From Photobacterium proteolyticum (GTDB taxonomy: Bacteria; Pseudomonadota; Gammaproteobacteria; Enterobacterales; Vibrionaceae), in assembly GCF_001939735.1 (NCBI RefSeq), contig NZ_MJIL01000099.1, positions 233,307-297,306 of the forward strand: a DNA stretch of 64,000 bases, read 5' to 3'. The translations under genes and the position numbers were made by a program. Each line of letters opens with the position of its first letter. Positions within the stretch are counted from its first letter, which is position 1. Positions 33,437 through 43,012 of the stretch are shown piece after piece. The notes beneath the pieces are model-generated. The model did no database searches, was not told the DNA's origin, and worked only from the letters and a program-made list of their open reading frames with translations.

Positions 33437-35899
33437 CTATTTAATGTCTATGGTTCGGCTGGCTTTTCGGTATTGGATTCTCCACCCCTGCCAACGCGGC
33501 AACTCCCAGCGCTTCGGATCGGCTTTCCGTTTTCCACTTACATGCACGGCCGTAACCAGCTTTCTTGCGATATGGTACTCGATTCGCATTGTTAAATCGG
33601 TCAATTCAACCTGATACGGATACGCCAGATCAAATTCTTCACGCTCCCAGTCAGGAATACCATCAAAAGGGAAGTCATCAACACTAAACAGTTCCAGGTC
33701 TTCTGCTGCCTCAACTCCAAGTGCTTCCAACTGCTCGCTGAACCACTCAGTCATATCCACCTGTGTTGCAGGACGCGAACAAACCTCTTGTTGATAGCGC
33801 CCGAGCGCCACATAAAGATTCCATTGATGAATATCGGCCGATATCCTATCAACAAGCCCCGGTAAGGCCGCTCCCTCAAGAATCATTCCGAGTAATGCCT
33901 GTCTTGCTGACTGTCCCTGCAGCTCTTGCCATTGTGAGCTGATCACACGCCCTGCATAAACACGCTGTACTTCAACCAAGCATTGATCATCTGTCATCTG
34001 ACTTTGACCCTGTACCTCCTCACCAAAACCCTGTGAGCTCAACATCTCCAGACTGACAGGAGACATACAGGTTGCCAATGACAATGTTTGCTTTATCCCT
34101 TTCCCCGGCAAAGCAAACTGATCGAAAACGATAGCTGCCTCTGCACTATCAGCAAATCGGCTGTCACGTCCTACAGTTACTTCGTTGTAGCCATTTCCTA
34201 ATGCCTGGCGACGCTTTTCGCGTCTGATGTACACCAACTCAGGCGCAGCTGTCATTACAGCCTGTAGCCAATTTTCACGCTTAATCGATGTGGCGACTTC
34301 CAACTGCGGGAGCTCAAGAGCCTCACGAATTTGTTCGGATAGCTGCTTTGCTTCTTTAAGGACACTTTCGTCAACAGTAAGAAAGTCGGGGATCGGTTCT
34401 CGAAGCAGTTTTACCATCGTCATGGCGTCACAGGCCATCGGTAACCATTTTGACAGCAGTTCACGCCGTTCTTCACCGCTTGGCAATTGCCAAAGCCGCT
34501 GCGTTACACTGAGCGCAGCAGACAAGTCAACCATCATCTCCTGGCTGGCCTTATCTGGCATCACTGTTATCAGATGTGCAAACAGTGTATCAATCGGCAG
34601 TGGATACAAACGCTGGCCATGAGTAGTCACCTTCCCCTGCTCGTCAATCGCTCGCATTTGCAGTAGCTTGTCCTTTGCTTTTTCAAGCGTTTGTTGAGGC
34701 AAACTGTCAACAAACTTCAGCTCTGCAAATGTGAACCCACAACAAGCTGCAGCCAACATCGGCTCAACCAACTCCTCCCGATGCAGTTCGGGCGGAGTCA
34801 GCCTCTCAAGCGGTGCTGCCTTACCGTATAAACGTATACAGTCCCCTTCACTGACTCGACCAGCCCGACCTTTACGCTGCTCGGCACTGGCTCGTGATAT
34901 TGCATGAAGCCCCAACACTGTTCGACCGTTTCGCTGGTGTGTTCTGCGCTCAAGGCCAGTGTCAACGATAAGTGTTACACCAGGAATGGTTAGCGATGTC
35001 TCGGCGACATTCGTGGCCAAAATAATCCGTTGTTTGTCGCTTTCGGTTAGCGCTCTGTGCCTCTCTTCGTCAGAGACAGAGGCATGGAGCGAAATAACAT
35101 CCATCAGCCCCGAAGCAATTTGCTCATTAAAAGCTTGTTTTAACTGGGACACGCATTGTGCAATTTCTTTGCGACCCGGGAGAAAGACCAGAATATCCTG
35201 ATGCTGCTCATAAACTCCTAGTATCGCTGCACTTACTTTCTTCTCAACCCCTCTGATGTCAGGCATGTTTCTGCTATCACTGGCAGAGTGGGTAACTTCA
35301 ACAAAATAAGTTCGCCCCTTAGCCTGCAAACGCTGAGCGCCCAGATACTCTGACAGACGCTCACCATCCATTGTCGCCGAAGTCGCGACTAGTCGGTGCC
35401 TGTTAAGCTTCACGAGCAAAGCCAGCAGCAAATCGGTATCCCAGCGCCTTTCATGAAATTCATCGATGATCACGGTATCAAAGGACGCTAGCTGGTCTTC
35501 GCTTAGCCATCGCAATGCGACACCAGGGGTCACAAAAACAATGCGGCTCAAATCGGTATATCGATTATCAAAACGGATCGCATATCCCACGCCTTCACCC
35601 AGCGTCTCCCCCGCCAATTGCGCGACATATTCGGCCAATGAAGTACATGCCACACGTCTTGGCTCGACAACCAATACCCTGCCCTTTTCTGCGGCCCATA
35701 GCGGTAAACGGGTTGACTTACCCGAACCGGTTTCGGCTTCGACAACCAGATGTTGCTGTGAAAGTTGGGAAAGGAATGTTTCTTTAAGAGAGTCTATGGG
35801 TAACGTCTGCGACATGCCTGTTTCTGCTGCTAAATCCAATTCTTGCAGTATTTTGTCAGCAATTGACGTCCATGTCATACTTACTTTGCTACGCATCAA
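33437..35899 (-). CDS. DEAH-box ATP-dependent helicase, HrpB-like
   Basis: An 820-residue superfamily 2 helicase of the DEAH/RHA group. Motif I ETGSGKST is at 55-62, motif II is DEFH (146-149) as in HrpB, SAT follows, and motif VI is EQRKGRAGRVSEGD. Size is like HrpB (809), but the segments around the motifs (VTPGVALRWLSEDQ, HERRWDTD) differ from E. coli HrpB as I recall it, so it may be a separate marine subfamily. RNA as substrate is inferred from the family. Monocistronic. The start could be Met 1, 2 or 8. Confidence 0.88.
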   Translation of the reverse strand: MMRSKVSMTWTSIADKILQELDLAAETGMSQTLPIDSLKETFLSQLSQQHLVVEAETGSGKSTRLPLWAAEKGRVLVVEPRRVACTSLAEYVAQLAGETLGEGVGYAIRFDNRYTDLSRIVFVTPGVALRWLSEDQLASFDTVIIDEFHERRWDTDLLLALLVKLNRHRLVATSATMDGERLSEYLGAQRLQAKGRTYFVEVTHSASDSRNMPDIRGVEKKVSAAILGVYEQHQDILVFLPGRKEIAQCVSQLKQAFNEQIASGLMDVISLHASVSDEERHRALTESDKQRIILATNVAETSLTIPGVTLIVDTGLERRTHQRNGRTVLGLHAISRASAEQRKGRAGRVSEGDCIRLYGKAAPLERLTPPELHREELVEPMLAAACCGFTFAELKFVDSLPQQTLEKAKDKLLQMRAIDEQGKVTTHGQRLYPLPIDTLFAHLITVMPDKASQEMMVDLSAALSVTQRLWQLPSGEERRELLSKWLPMACDAMTMVKLLREPIPDFLTVDESVLKEAKQLSEQIREALELPQLEVATSIKRENWLQAVMTAAPELVYIRREKRRQALGNGYNEVTVGRDSRFADSAEAAIVFDQFALPGKGIKQTLSLATCMSPVSLEMLSSQGFGEEVQGQSQMTDDQCLVEVQRVYAGRVISSQWQELQGQSARQALLGMILEGAALPGLVDRISADIHQWNLYVALGRYQQEVCSRPATQVDMTEWFSEQLEALGVEAAEDLELFSVDDFPFDGIPDWEREEFDLAYPYQVELTDLTMRIEYHIARKLVTAVHVSGKRKADPKRWELPRWQGWRIQYRKASRTIDIK

Positions 35900-35964
35900 A
35901 TTAATAATGCCATACAGTATTGTAGTCTAAACTATACATCTCGTTATCTCAGGCGAACAATCAT

Positions 35965-38133
35965 CTACATCTTCACTAGTGCTAATGTCGTCTTAGCGAT
36001 TGTATTCTCAGTCAGGTATCTGTCCCTAAAAGCATCGGTAGTCAGTGGCTTGGAGTAATAATAGCCTTGTCCGATATTACAAGATTTGGTTTTCAGGAAC
36101 GCTTCCTGTGTGGCGGTTTCAATGCCTTCGGCTACCACAGACATGCCAAGGTCATTTGCCATCGAAATGATTGCGCCAGACAACGCCTGATCATAGGTAT
36201 CTGTATCGATGTCACGAATAAAGTCTCTATCAATTTTGACGCCATCAAAGCTGAACTGACGAAGGTACTTCAATGAAGAATACCCTGTACCAAAATCATC
36301 AAGCCATACCTGAACACCGGCATCCGATAAGGACTTAAGATACTGTTGTGCTTTCCTTTCGTTTTTTATCAGCAAGCTTTCCGTTACCTCAACATGCAGC
36401 CTGTTGGCCGCGAGGTTATGCTTATCTAACATTTCTACAATTTTCTCGCAGGTATTTTGCCTGTAAAGCTGTTTGGCCGATATATTAATTGCAATATGGA
36501 ACTGTGACGGCAAATCGGCTGACCAATCCACCAAATGCCGACAGACGCTTTCTATTAGCCAGTCGCCAATTGGAATGATTAACCCGGTGGATTCGGCGAT
36601 GTAGATAAACTCATCAGGGTGGATCAAGCCAAGTTTCGGGTGGCGCCAACGAATAAGAGCCTCAGCCCCTACTACTCTACCGCTTTTGAGATCAATCTGA
36701 GGCTGAAGCCAGATTTCAAATTGCTCCAGGGCTGTTTGAGCCCTCCTTAACTCTGTTTCGATCAAGCTTCGGTGCTCAAGCCGGTTGTTCATTTCTGCAT
36801 TAAAATGACTGAATGTTCCCTTTCCTTTCGCCTTGGCCTCATACATTGCAATGTCAGCATTTTTAATCAAATCGTTGCCGGTATCAGAAGATGCCGACAA
36901 ACTTGATATACCAATACTAGCATTAATAAATAACTCCTTACCTTCTATGGTGATTGGCCGTTTAATCAATTTGATCAGCCTTTTTGCGACGGTCGAGGCC
37001 TCGCTATCATTAGCCAACAGAGGTAAGCACAGCAGAAACTCATCCCCACCCACCCTGGCCAGAATGGCCTGACTCTCGCTGCATTCAGAATTGAAGTCGG
37101 TACGACGAAGACTGGTAATAATCCGCTCCGAAATCTGCCTCAACAGCGCATCGCCGACCGGGTGCCCGAAGGTGTCATTGGTGTTTTTGAATTCATCAAG
37201 ATCAATGAACATAACAAACAATGGCGAAAACTGTGTCTCGCGCTTTCTGATCAGCGCGTTGAGCAACTGCAGGAAATACTCTCTGTTGGGTAACTTCGTC
37301 AGTGGGTCATGGTAGGCAAGAAACTCCATTTCTTTTGTTCGCAGCTGTAATTTAACACTGAGATTGTTAAATGAGTTCGCCAACATCCCTACCTCATCAC
37401 TGGAGTTAACCTTATTCAATCGAGAAAAATCCCCTTGAGACATGCGTTTCACATGATCAACCAGATCAGATATGGGGCCAGTTATCGAGCGCGTCAAAAA
37501 GACCGACAGACTAAGGCTCATTAAACAGACAAATAACACAGAGACAACGGTTATCACTTGGATCTGTATCAATTTCAACTGCGTGAAATCCGACATCAAG
37601 TGCCTTGAATTGTTGATATCACCATGAATGGATGTCAGAGAAAATTGCAGAAATAAACCGCCCAGTAACTTATCACCAAGGAAAATTGGCGTAGCAAGCT
37701 CATAGTGCAACTTGGTCTCATTTGAGTAGTCTCTCTTTTCGGTTAACACCGCATTCAACACATCAGTTCGATCAAACAGCGCACCGTAGCTAGTGATCTT
37801 TCGCTCAGCTTCATGAAAAATCTTTCCGTTATCATCAAAGACAACAATCGCATCAACTTTCTTGGAACTTAATGCCGGATTCAATAACCGATATGTCGAC
37901 TCTAAGTCATACATGTAAAGCGGGTTAACCAAGGCCTCCGAGAAATACCTCAGTGAGTGATTGGCACGCTCGTACAGTTGCTTCATCAATGTTTGAGAGG
38001 TCAACTTCGTCGTATCTTCTAAGACTTCTTTCGAGCTGTCTTTGACAATCGCTATCTGAATCGTCGAAACCAGTACAATACCGCCGACGACAAGCAAGGT
38101 ATTCCATAATGAAAAGCGGGTGAGCAAGTTCAT
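35965..38133 (-). CDS. Membrane GGDEF-EAL cyclic di-GMP protein
   Basis: A 722-residue sensor. Two membrane helices (about 10-28 and 192-214) flank a periplasmic sensor of about 160 residues; a HAMP domain follows (about 215-265). The GGDEF domain keeps GGDEF (VGGDEFLL) and the EAL domain has GAEALIRW, DDFGTGYSS and the ExxE-type VVAEGIE motif, so both look catalytically complete. The inhibitory RxxD site (RRTD) is 15 rather than 5 residues from GGDEF because of an insertion. It starts 8 bases after a periplasmic PhnD-like binding protein gene, which probably feeds its sensor. Confidence 0.94.
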   Translation of the reverse strand: MNLLTRFSLWNTLLVVGGIVLVSTIQIAIVKDSSKEVLEDTTKLTSQTLMKQLYERANHSLRYFSEALVNPLYMYDLESTYRLLNPALSSKKVDAIVVFDDNGKIFHEAERKITSYGALFDRTDVLNAVLTEKRDYSNETKLHYELATPIFLGDKLLGGLFLQFSLTSIHGDINNSRHLMSDFTQLKLIQIQVITVVSVLFVCLMSLSLSVFLTRSITGPISDLVDHVKRMSQGDFSRLNKVNSSDEVGMLANSFNNLSVKLQLRTKEMEFLAYHDPLTKLPNREYFLQLLNALIRKRETQFSPLFVMFIDLDEFKNTNDTFGHPVGDALLRQISERIITSLRRTDFNSECSESQAILARVGGDEFLLCLPLLANDSEASTVAKRLIKLIKRPITIEGKELFINASIGISSLSASSDTGNDLIKNADIAMYEAKAKGKGTFSHFNAEMNNRLEHRSLIETELRRAQTALEQFEIWLQPQIDLKSGRVVGAEALIRWRHPKLGLIHPDEFIYIAESTGLIIPIGDWLIESVCRHLVDWSADLPSQFHIAINISAKQLYRQNTCEKIVEMLDKHNLAANRLHVEVTESLLIKNERKAQQYLKSLSDAGVQVWLDDFGTGYSSLKYLRQFSFDGVKIDRDFIRDIDTDTYDQALSGAIISMANDLGMSVVAEGIETATQEAFLKTKSCNIGQGYYYSKPLTTDAFRDRYLTENTIAKTTLALVKM

Positions 38134-38141
38134 TATACCCC

Positions 38142-39119
38142 CTAGGGAACCAACTGCTGTTCAACAATTTCTCTAAGCTGTTTGGCATACGCGATGCCAT
38201 CTAATGCATCAGAGTTTAAATGAGTAAATTTTGCCGTTGACTGATACCGCCGCAGTGCCGCCTTCCCGGCTTCGCTGTCATTGGCACCAAGCAACAGTTG
38301 CTGAATCTCTTTCTTTAGCCCGTTGTCGATCCCGGAGCGAATTAAAACAACGCTTCTTGGAAATGAGGGAGACTGATGAATAATATTCATCTCTTCCCGC
38401 ATCTGCGACGGCAGATCTTCCTCATCGTTCCAATTCAAATCACTAAAGGCACCAGCCATTATCACCCCGTTACAGACCCATGATGAAATATTAACTTCGT
38501 TATGCGAAGCCGTCATTTCATCAGAAAATAGATAGCCGACCCGATTCGCATCAGGTAACTCTCTCGGCGACTTTAACTCCTGAAGTTCAAAGCCTGACTG
38601 AAGCAAAATTGATGCAGGAATATAGAACGCACTGGTAGAGCTCCTGTCTTCAAAAGCAATGGTTTTTCCAAGTAGATCACTCAATGACTTAATACCACTA
38701 TCCTTCCGGACAAAGAAAACCGAGCGATATTTCTCCACCCCTTTCTTCCACCTAAGCAAAAGCAACTCGGCATTGGATTCATTAACGAGTTTACTGGCTG
38801 TAAATACCGTTTCCGACAATACATCAACCTTGCCTTGCTCAAGCAGGTTCATCATCTGTGCGGTATTTCTGGCGACGATCACCTCGCCTTTTTCGATACC
38901 GAAAGCGTGAAGATTACTGGCTAAATAATCAGCCATCGGCTTAATGAATTTATATTGCTTCTTCGGGTTGGTACTGATGACACCAACAGTAAGTACGCTA
39001 GAAGACAGGCTCGAGCCAGTTTGACTCTCTGTCGCAGCATTTGCTTCTATACCCACAAACAATAACGTCAGACACAGAGCCCTGTAAATCATGACTCGAC
39101 ATAGTTGAACGTCCTTCAT
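38142..39119 (-). CDS. PhnD-like periplasmic solute-binding protein
   Basis: A 325-residue protein with a signal peptide (hydrophobic core about residues 11-24, cleavage near ANA-ATE). The mature domain resembles PhnD/phosphate-phosphonate binding proteins: VGVISTNPKKQYKFIKPMADYLASNL, QGKVDVLSETVFTA, FVRKDSGIKSLSDLLGKTIAFEDRSSTSAFYIPASILL. No ABC permease or ATPase is near. Instead the stop is 8 bases before a membrane GGDEF-EAL protein on the same strand, a layout seen in two-gene sensory pairs in marine bacteria. It most likely delivers ligand occupancy to that sensor. The ligand is unknown. Confidence 0.85.
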   Translation of the reverse strand: MKDVQLCRVMIYRALCLTLLFVGIEANAATESQTGSSLSSSVLTVGVISTNPKKQYKFIKPMADYLASNLHAFGIEKGEVIVARNTAQMMNLLEQGKVDVLSETVFTASKLVNESNAELLLLRWKKGVEKYRSVFFVRKDSGIKSLSDLLGKTIAFEDRSSTSAFYIPASILLQSGFELQELKSPRELPDANRVGYLFSDEMTASHNEVNISSWVCNGVIMAGAFSDLNWNDEEDLPSQMREEMNIIHQSPSFPRSVVLIRSGIDNGLKKEIQQLLLGANDSEAGKAALRRYQSTAKFTHLNSDALDGIAYAKQLREIVEQQLVP

Positions 39120-39564
39120 CGACTACCCTTCATGAAATTGCTCTAAAACAGATTTCATAATAGACCAACGAGAAAATTGTGTTACTCAGTTCTCAATTTT
39201 TCGGTGACAAAGATGCATCACTCATAACTAACTATTCCGACCACCTATTAGCGACGAACTTGTAATTTGGCAGTTATTTCTCTCACAAATACTTTCAGCG
39301 TCGTTAACAAGCACTACGGCTGATTACAAGGTCAGCATGACTCACTAACCTTCTTCCACTATCAGCACATTATTTGTTAACCCGATAACTACAAGCAATG
39401 GGGAAAAATCCCCCCAAAATAAAGAAACATGATCATTTTCTCGAAAATAATCCTTACAGCCTTTGAAATAACTCGCTTATAGGCATACGATTAGCCCCTA
39501 AATGAAAATGTTGTATACAATTTTCATTGATAACTACCAACTCCCCAAAAACAGAGTCTATTGC
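39120..39564. other. Divergent intergenic region, no gene seen
   Basis: A 445-base spacer between the PhnD-like gene (minus) and maeA (plus). It must contain both promoters. No repeat or clear operator was found. Confidence 0.4.
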
Positions 39565-41253
39565 ATGAAAAACGATAAAAGACCCTTATATATTCCCTAC
39601 GCAGGCCCTGCGTTGCTTGAAACACCTCTGCTAAACAAAGGTAGTGCATTCTCTGTCGAAGAACGCATGTTCTTCAACCTGGAAGGTCTGCTTCCAGAAG
39701 CAATTGAAACCATCGAAGAACAAACTGAACGTGCATATCAGCAATATCAAAAATTTGATAATGATATGGATAAGCACATTTACCTGCGAAACATCCAGGA
39801 TACTAACGAAACTCTATTCTATCGCCTGGTTGAAAATCACATCACTGAAATGATGCCAATCATCTACACACCAACTGTCGGTGCGGCATGTGAAGATTTC
39901 TCCAATATCTATCGTCGCGGGCGTGGCCTGTTTATCTCGTACCCGAATCGCGACCGCATTGAAGACATGCTTAACAACGCATCTCGTCACAATGTAAAAG
40001 TAATCGTTGTGACCGATGGCGAGCGTATTCTTGGTCTTGGTGATCAGGGCATCGGCGGTATGGGGATCCCAATTGGTAAACTGTCTCTGTATACCGCCTG
40101 TGGTGGTATTAGCCCGGCATATACGCTTCCGGTTGTTCTTGATGTGGGTACCAATAATCCGCAGCGCCTGTCTGATCCTATGTATATGGGCTGGCGCCAT
40201 CCGCGTATCTCCGGTCAGGAATACGAGAACTTCGTTGACGAGTTTATCCAGGCAGTAAAACAACGTTGGCCAGATGCGTTAATCCAATTTGAAGATTTCG
40301 CTCAGAAAAACGCCATGCCTCTGCTTGAGCGCTATAAGGACAAAGTTTGTTGCTTCAACGATGATATTCAGGGGACGGCAGCTGTTACTGTTGGCTCATT
40401 GTTGGCAGCTTGTAAGGCCGCGGGCAGCAAGCTGTCTGAACAACGAGTCACCTTCCTGGGCGCAGGCTCTGCCGGTTGTGGTATCGCCGAAGCAATTATC
40501 GCGCAAATGGTTTCAGAAGGCATTTCCGACGAGCAAGCCCGTAGCCAGGTATTCATGGTTGATCGCTGGGGTCTGTTGGTAGACGACATGCCGAACCTGA
40601 TTAACTTCCAGAAGAAACTTGTTCAGCCTCGTGACGAGATTAATAAGTGGGAAGCTCAAGACAACAACATCTCACTACTTGATGTTATGCGAAACGCCAA
40701 GCCAACAATCCTGATCGGCGTATCCGGTGTCCCGGGACTGTTCAGTGAAGATGTGATTCGAGAAATGCACCAGCATTGCGAACGCCCTATCATCTTCCCG
40801 CTATCAAATCCAACGAGCCGCGTCGAGGCAACTCCAGCTGATATTATTCGCTGGACAGATGGTAATGCGCTCGTTGCGACAGGTTCACCGTTTGAACCTG
40901 TTGTACATAACGGTAAGACCTACCCGATAGCCCAGTGTAACAACAGCTATATCTTCCCGGGGATCGGCCTGGGCGTATTGGCTGTCGGCGCACGTCGCGT
41001 CACTGACGAAATGCTGATGGAAAGTAGCCGTGCTCTGGCAGAATGCTCGCCGCTGGCCATTGATGGTAAAGGTGCCCTGCTCCCACCATTGGAAGAGATC
41101 CAGACAGTATCTCGTCACATTGCTTTTGCTGTTGCCAAAAAGGCCGTTGAGCAGCATAAAGCACCGAAGAATACTGACGAACGAATCAAAGAGAAGATTG
41201 ACGCAAACTTCTGGCAAGCTGAATACCGTCGTTACAAACGTACTTCTTTCTAA
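39565..41253 (+). CDS. maeA: NAD-dependent malic enzyme MaeA
   Basis: A 562-residue malic enzyme that decarboxylates malate to pyruvate with NAD. Conserved segments are MPIIYTPTVGAACE, RGLFISY, VTDGERILGLGDQGIGGMGIPIGKL (catalytic region), FEDFAQKNA (metal site) with NDDIQGTAAVT, and the dinucleotide loop GAGSAGCGIAEAI. Starting at Met 39565 gives MKNDKRPLYIPYAGPALL and 562 residues, matching my memory of the V. cholerae protein; the frame runs 21 codons further but that extension is not conserved in character. Monocistronic with a terminator. Confidence 0.97.
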   Translation: MKNDKRPLYIPYAGPALLETPLLNKGSAFSVEERMFFNLEGLLPEAIETIEEQTERAYQQYQKFDNDMDKHIYLRNIQDTNETLFYRLVENHITEMMPIIYTPTVGAACEDFSNIYRRGRGLFISYPNRDRIEDMLNNASRHNVKVIVVTDGERILGLGDQGIGGMGIPIGKLSLYTACGGISPAYTLPVVLDVGTNNPQRLSDPMYMGWRHPRISGQEYENFVDEFIQAVKQRWPDALIQFEDFAQKNAMPLLERYKDKVCCFNDDIQGTAAVTVGSLLAACKAAGSKLSEQRVTFLGAGSAGCGIAEAIIAQMVSEGISDEQARSQVFMVDRWGLLVDDMPNLINFQKKLVQPRDEINKWEAQDNNISLLDVMRNAKPTILIGVSGVPGLFSEDVIREMHQHCERPIIFPLSNPTSRVEATPADIIRWTDGNALVATGSPFEPVVHNGKTYPIAQCNNSYIFPGIGLGVLAVGARRVTDEMLMESSRALAECSPLAIDGKGALLPPLEEIQTVSRHIAFAVAKKAVEQHKAPKNTDERIKEKIDANFWQAEYRRYKRTSF

Positions 41254-41265
41254 TAAATACCTATC

Positions 41266-41290
41266 AAAAGCCCGCGCTATGTGGGCTTTC
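41266..41290 (+). terminator. Terminator of maeA
   Basis: AAAGCCC (41267-41273) pairs with GGGCTTT (41283-41289), 9-base loop, T-rich tail. Confidence 0.8.
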
Positions 41291-41678
41291 TTCATGTTAA
41301 GCATCTTCTAGCATCAGCCTACCTAGATCTCTTTATCAGCACACAACATTAGCCTTGCTGAAGCAAGAACCTAGCCTTTTCTCTCTACTAACAACTGTTA
41401 CATTGCTTCATTTATTTTCGTGATAAACCTCAAAAAAACACTGTTCGATTATTGTGTAAATGACAAGCACATATATATTAGTTAATAACAAAGCTAATTA
41501 CTTAAACATGGTGAATATATTAATAATTCAGTTTAACCAAATGTATTTCATAAAACACTCATATTAGTAATGCTATTAAATCTTGCATTTCTAAAATGCT
41601 ATTGTTTTTATTCTTGCTATCCAAAACATGTATTTACTTTTCTTACTGTATATTTATTAATTTCGATTGGAGATTCAC
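41291..41678. other. AT-rich intergenic region, no gene seen
   Basis: About 390 bases upstream of the small exported protein gene, notably richer in A/T than its surroundings. The only open frame (from 41570) has no plausible start or composition. Confidence 0.4.
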
Positions 41679-42038
41679 ATGAAAAAATTATTCTTAGCCA
41701 TTGCAGCCATTATCGCCTTCACTTCCTCTACCAATGCAATTGCCAGCGGCAATCATAGTGGACAAGCTTTAAAAGAAACAGGTAAGTCAGGCTCACATGC
41801 CAGTGCCAGCGTTGGTCACTCCGTTGCAGGCTCAGGACAGGTAACCTCAGCCGCTTCTGCCATGCCACTCGCCGTTGTTGGATCTGTCGGTACAGTAAGT
41901 AAAACAGCATCCAATGAACTCATGGAAGCCGCAACGGCACCTATTGGCACCCCACTAGAAATTACGGAAGAGTCAATTTCAGCAGGCCCCCCACCCAGTG
42001 AAGCATTAAATCCGAAGCTAAATAACCAAGAAATATAG
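41679..42038 (+). CDS. Small Ala/Ser/Gly-rich exported protein
   Basis: A 119-residue protein from Met 41679 (TGGAG Shine-Dalgarno, MKKLFLAIAAIIAFTSSTNAIA signal peptide). The mature part is low in complexity: His/Ser/Gly-rich at first (SGNHSGQALKETGKSGSHASASVGHSV), then Ala/Val/Thr-rich with one hydrophobic stretch (AMPLAVVGSVGTVS), then acidic and Pro-rich. No known domain. The DUF2145 gene starts 10 bases after its stop, so the two are co-expressed and probably act together in the periplasm. Confidence 0.75.
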   Translation: MKKLFLAIAAIIAFTSSTNAIASGNHSGQALKETGKSGSHASASVGHSVAGSGQVTSAASAMPLAVVGSVGTVSKTASNELMEAATAPIGTPLEITEESISAGPPPSEALNPKLNNQEI

Positions 42039-42048
42039 GAGATAACTG

Positions 42049-42858
42049 ATGAAGGTTATAAGGCTTTATATCCTAATATTTTCTCTGTTTCTATTATCAT
42101 TACCGAGCGCTTCGGCGCTCGCAGGAATGAGTCAGGCAGGATCAGAAACATATTATACGACAGAAGAGATCTTATCCTTCTCTAAGAAAGTTGAAAAGAC
42201 ATTGGCACAAAAAGGAGCCAGAGTCGCTATTATTGCAAGGGTTGGTAGTTCGCGCACTAATTTACCGCCAGGGATAAGGTTCACTCATACAGCCGTTGCC
42301 GTCTATTCTCAGATTACCACTGAAGATAATAGAGTTGTGCCTGGGTATGCGATATATAACCTGTACCAAAAAGAACAATCACCAGATGTGAGCGAGCTGG
42401 TACAAGATTTTCCGGTCGATTTTTTTGCTGGTGTCGAAGTTCTTGAAGCAGGTGTAATCATACCCACGGCAGAATTACAAAGAAGACTGTTAACCATTAT
42501 TTCTTCATCCAGCTATAACAATTTACATAACCCCAATTACTCGCTCATTGCGAACCCGTTTACAACGGACTTTCAAAACTGCACGGAGTTTACCCTTGAT
42601 CTTATTACAGCCGCTATCTATCAAACTGACGATATAAAAGCGATTAAACTCAACCAAAGGGCTTACTTTAGGCCTCAGCCTTTACGTGTAAGTCCTGTTA
42701 AGCTTGCGCTTGGCTCTATGTTTGTTGCAGATATCACAACGTCCGATCATCCGGGATCTCCTGAAACTGCCACCTTTACAACCATTGGCGACTTTCTAAC
42801 CAACTACAACGCCGCGTCTGAAGTATTTACTATCACACTTGATACTCAGGATGGATAA
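42049..42858 (+). CDS. DUF2145 exported protein
   Basis: A 269-residue protein with a signal peptide (to about residue 26). The family region includes ARVAIIARVGSSRTNLPPGIRFTHTAVAVY and, later, FQNCTEFTLDLI. The order of a conserved His (FTHTAVAVY) before a conserved Cys (NCTEF) is like that of circularly permuted NlpC/P60 papain-like enzymes, so a thiol hydrolase or transferase is possible; that is my inference from motif order. It follows the small Ala/Ser-rich exported protein by 10 bases. Confidence 0.82.
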   Translation: MKVIRLYILIFSLFLLSLPSASALAGMSQAGSETYYTTEEILSFSKKVEKTLAQKGARVAIIARVGSSRTNLPPGIRFTHTAVAVYSQITTEDNRVVPGYAIYNLYQKEQSPDVSELVQDFPVDFFAGVEVLEAGVIIPTAELQRRLLTIISSSSYNNLHNPNYSLIANPFTTDFQNCTEFTLDLITAAIYQTDDIKAIKLNQRAYFRPQPLRVSPVKLALGSMFVADITTSDHPGSPETATFTTIGDFLTNYNAASEVFTITLDTQDG

Positions 42859-43012
42859 GTTACCGCTACAAATATCGCTATTTCACATAACGAGAACCTA
42901 CTCAGCAACATATAATGCAACGCATGATAGTATCGAGCACCTATACAACAGTAATGCAGTTTGCGATAACAAAGAATGAACAACTTAAGCTTGGTTCATT
43001 TAAGGAAGTACG

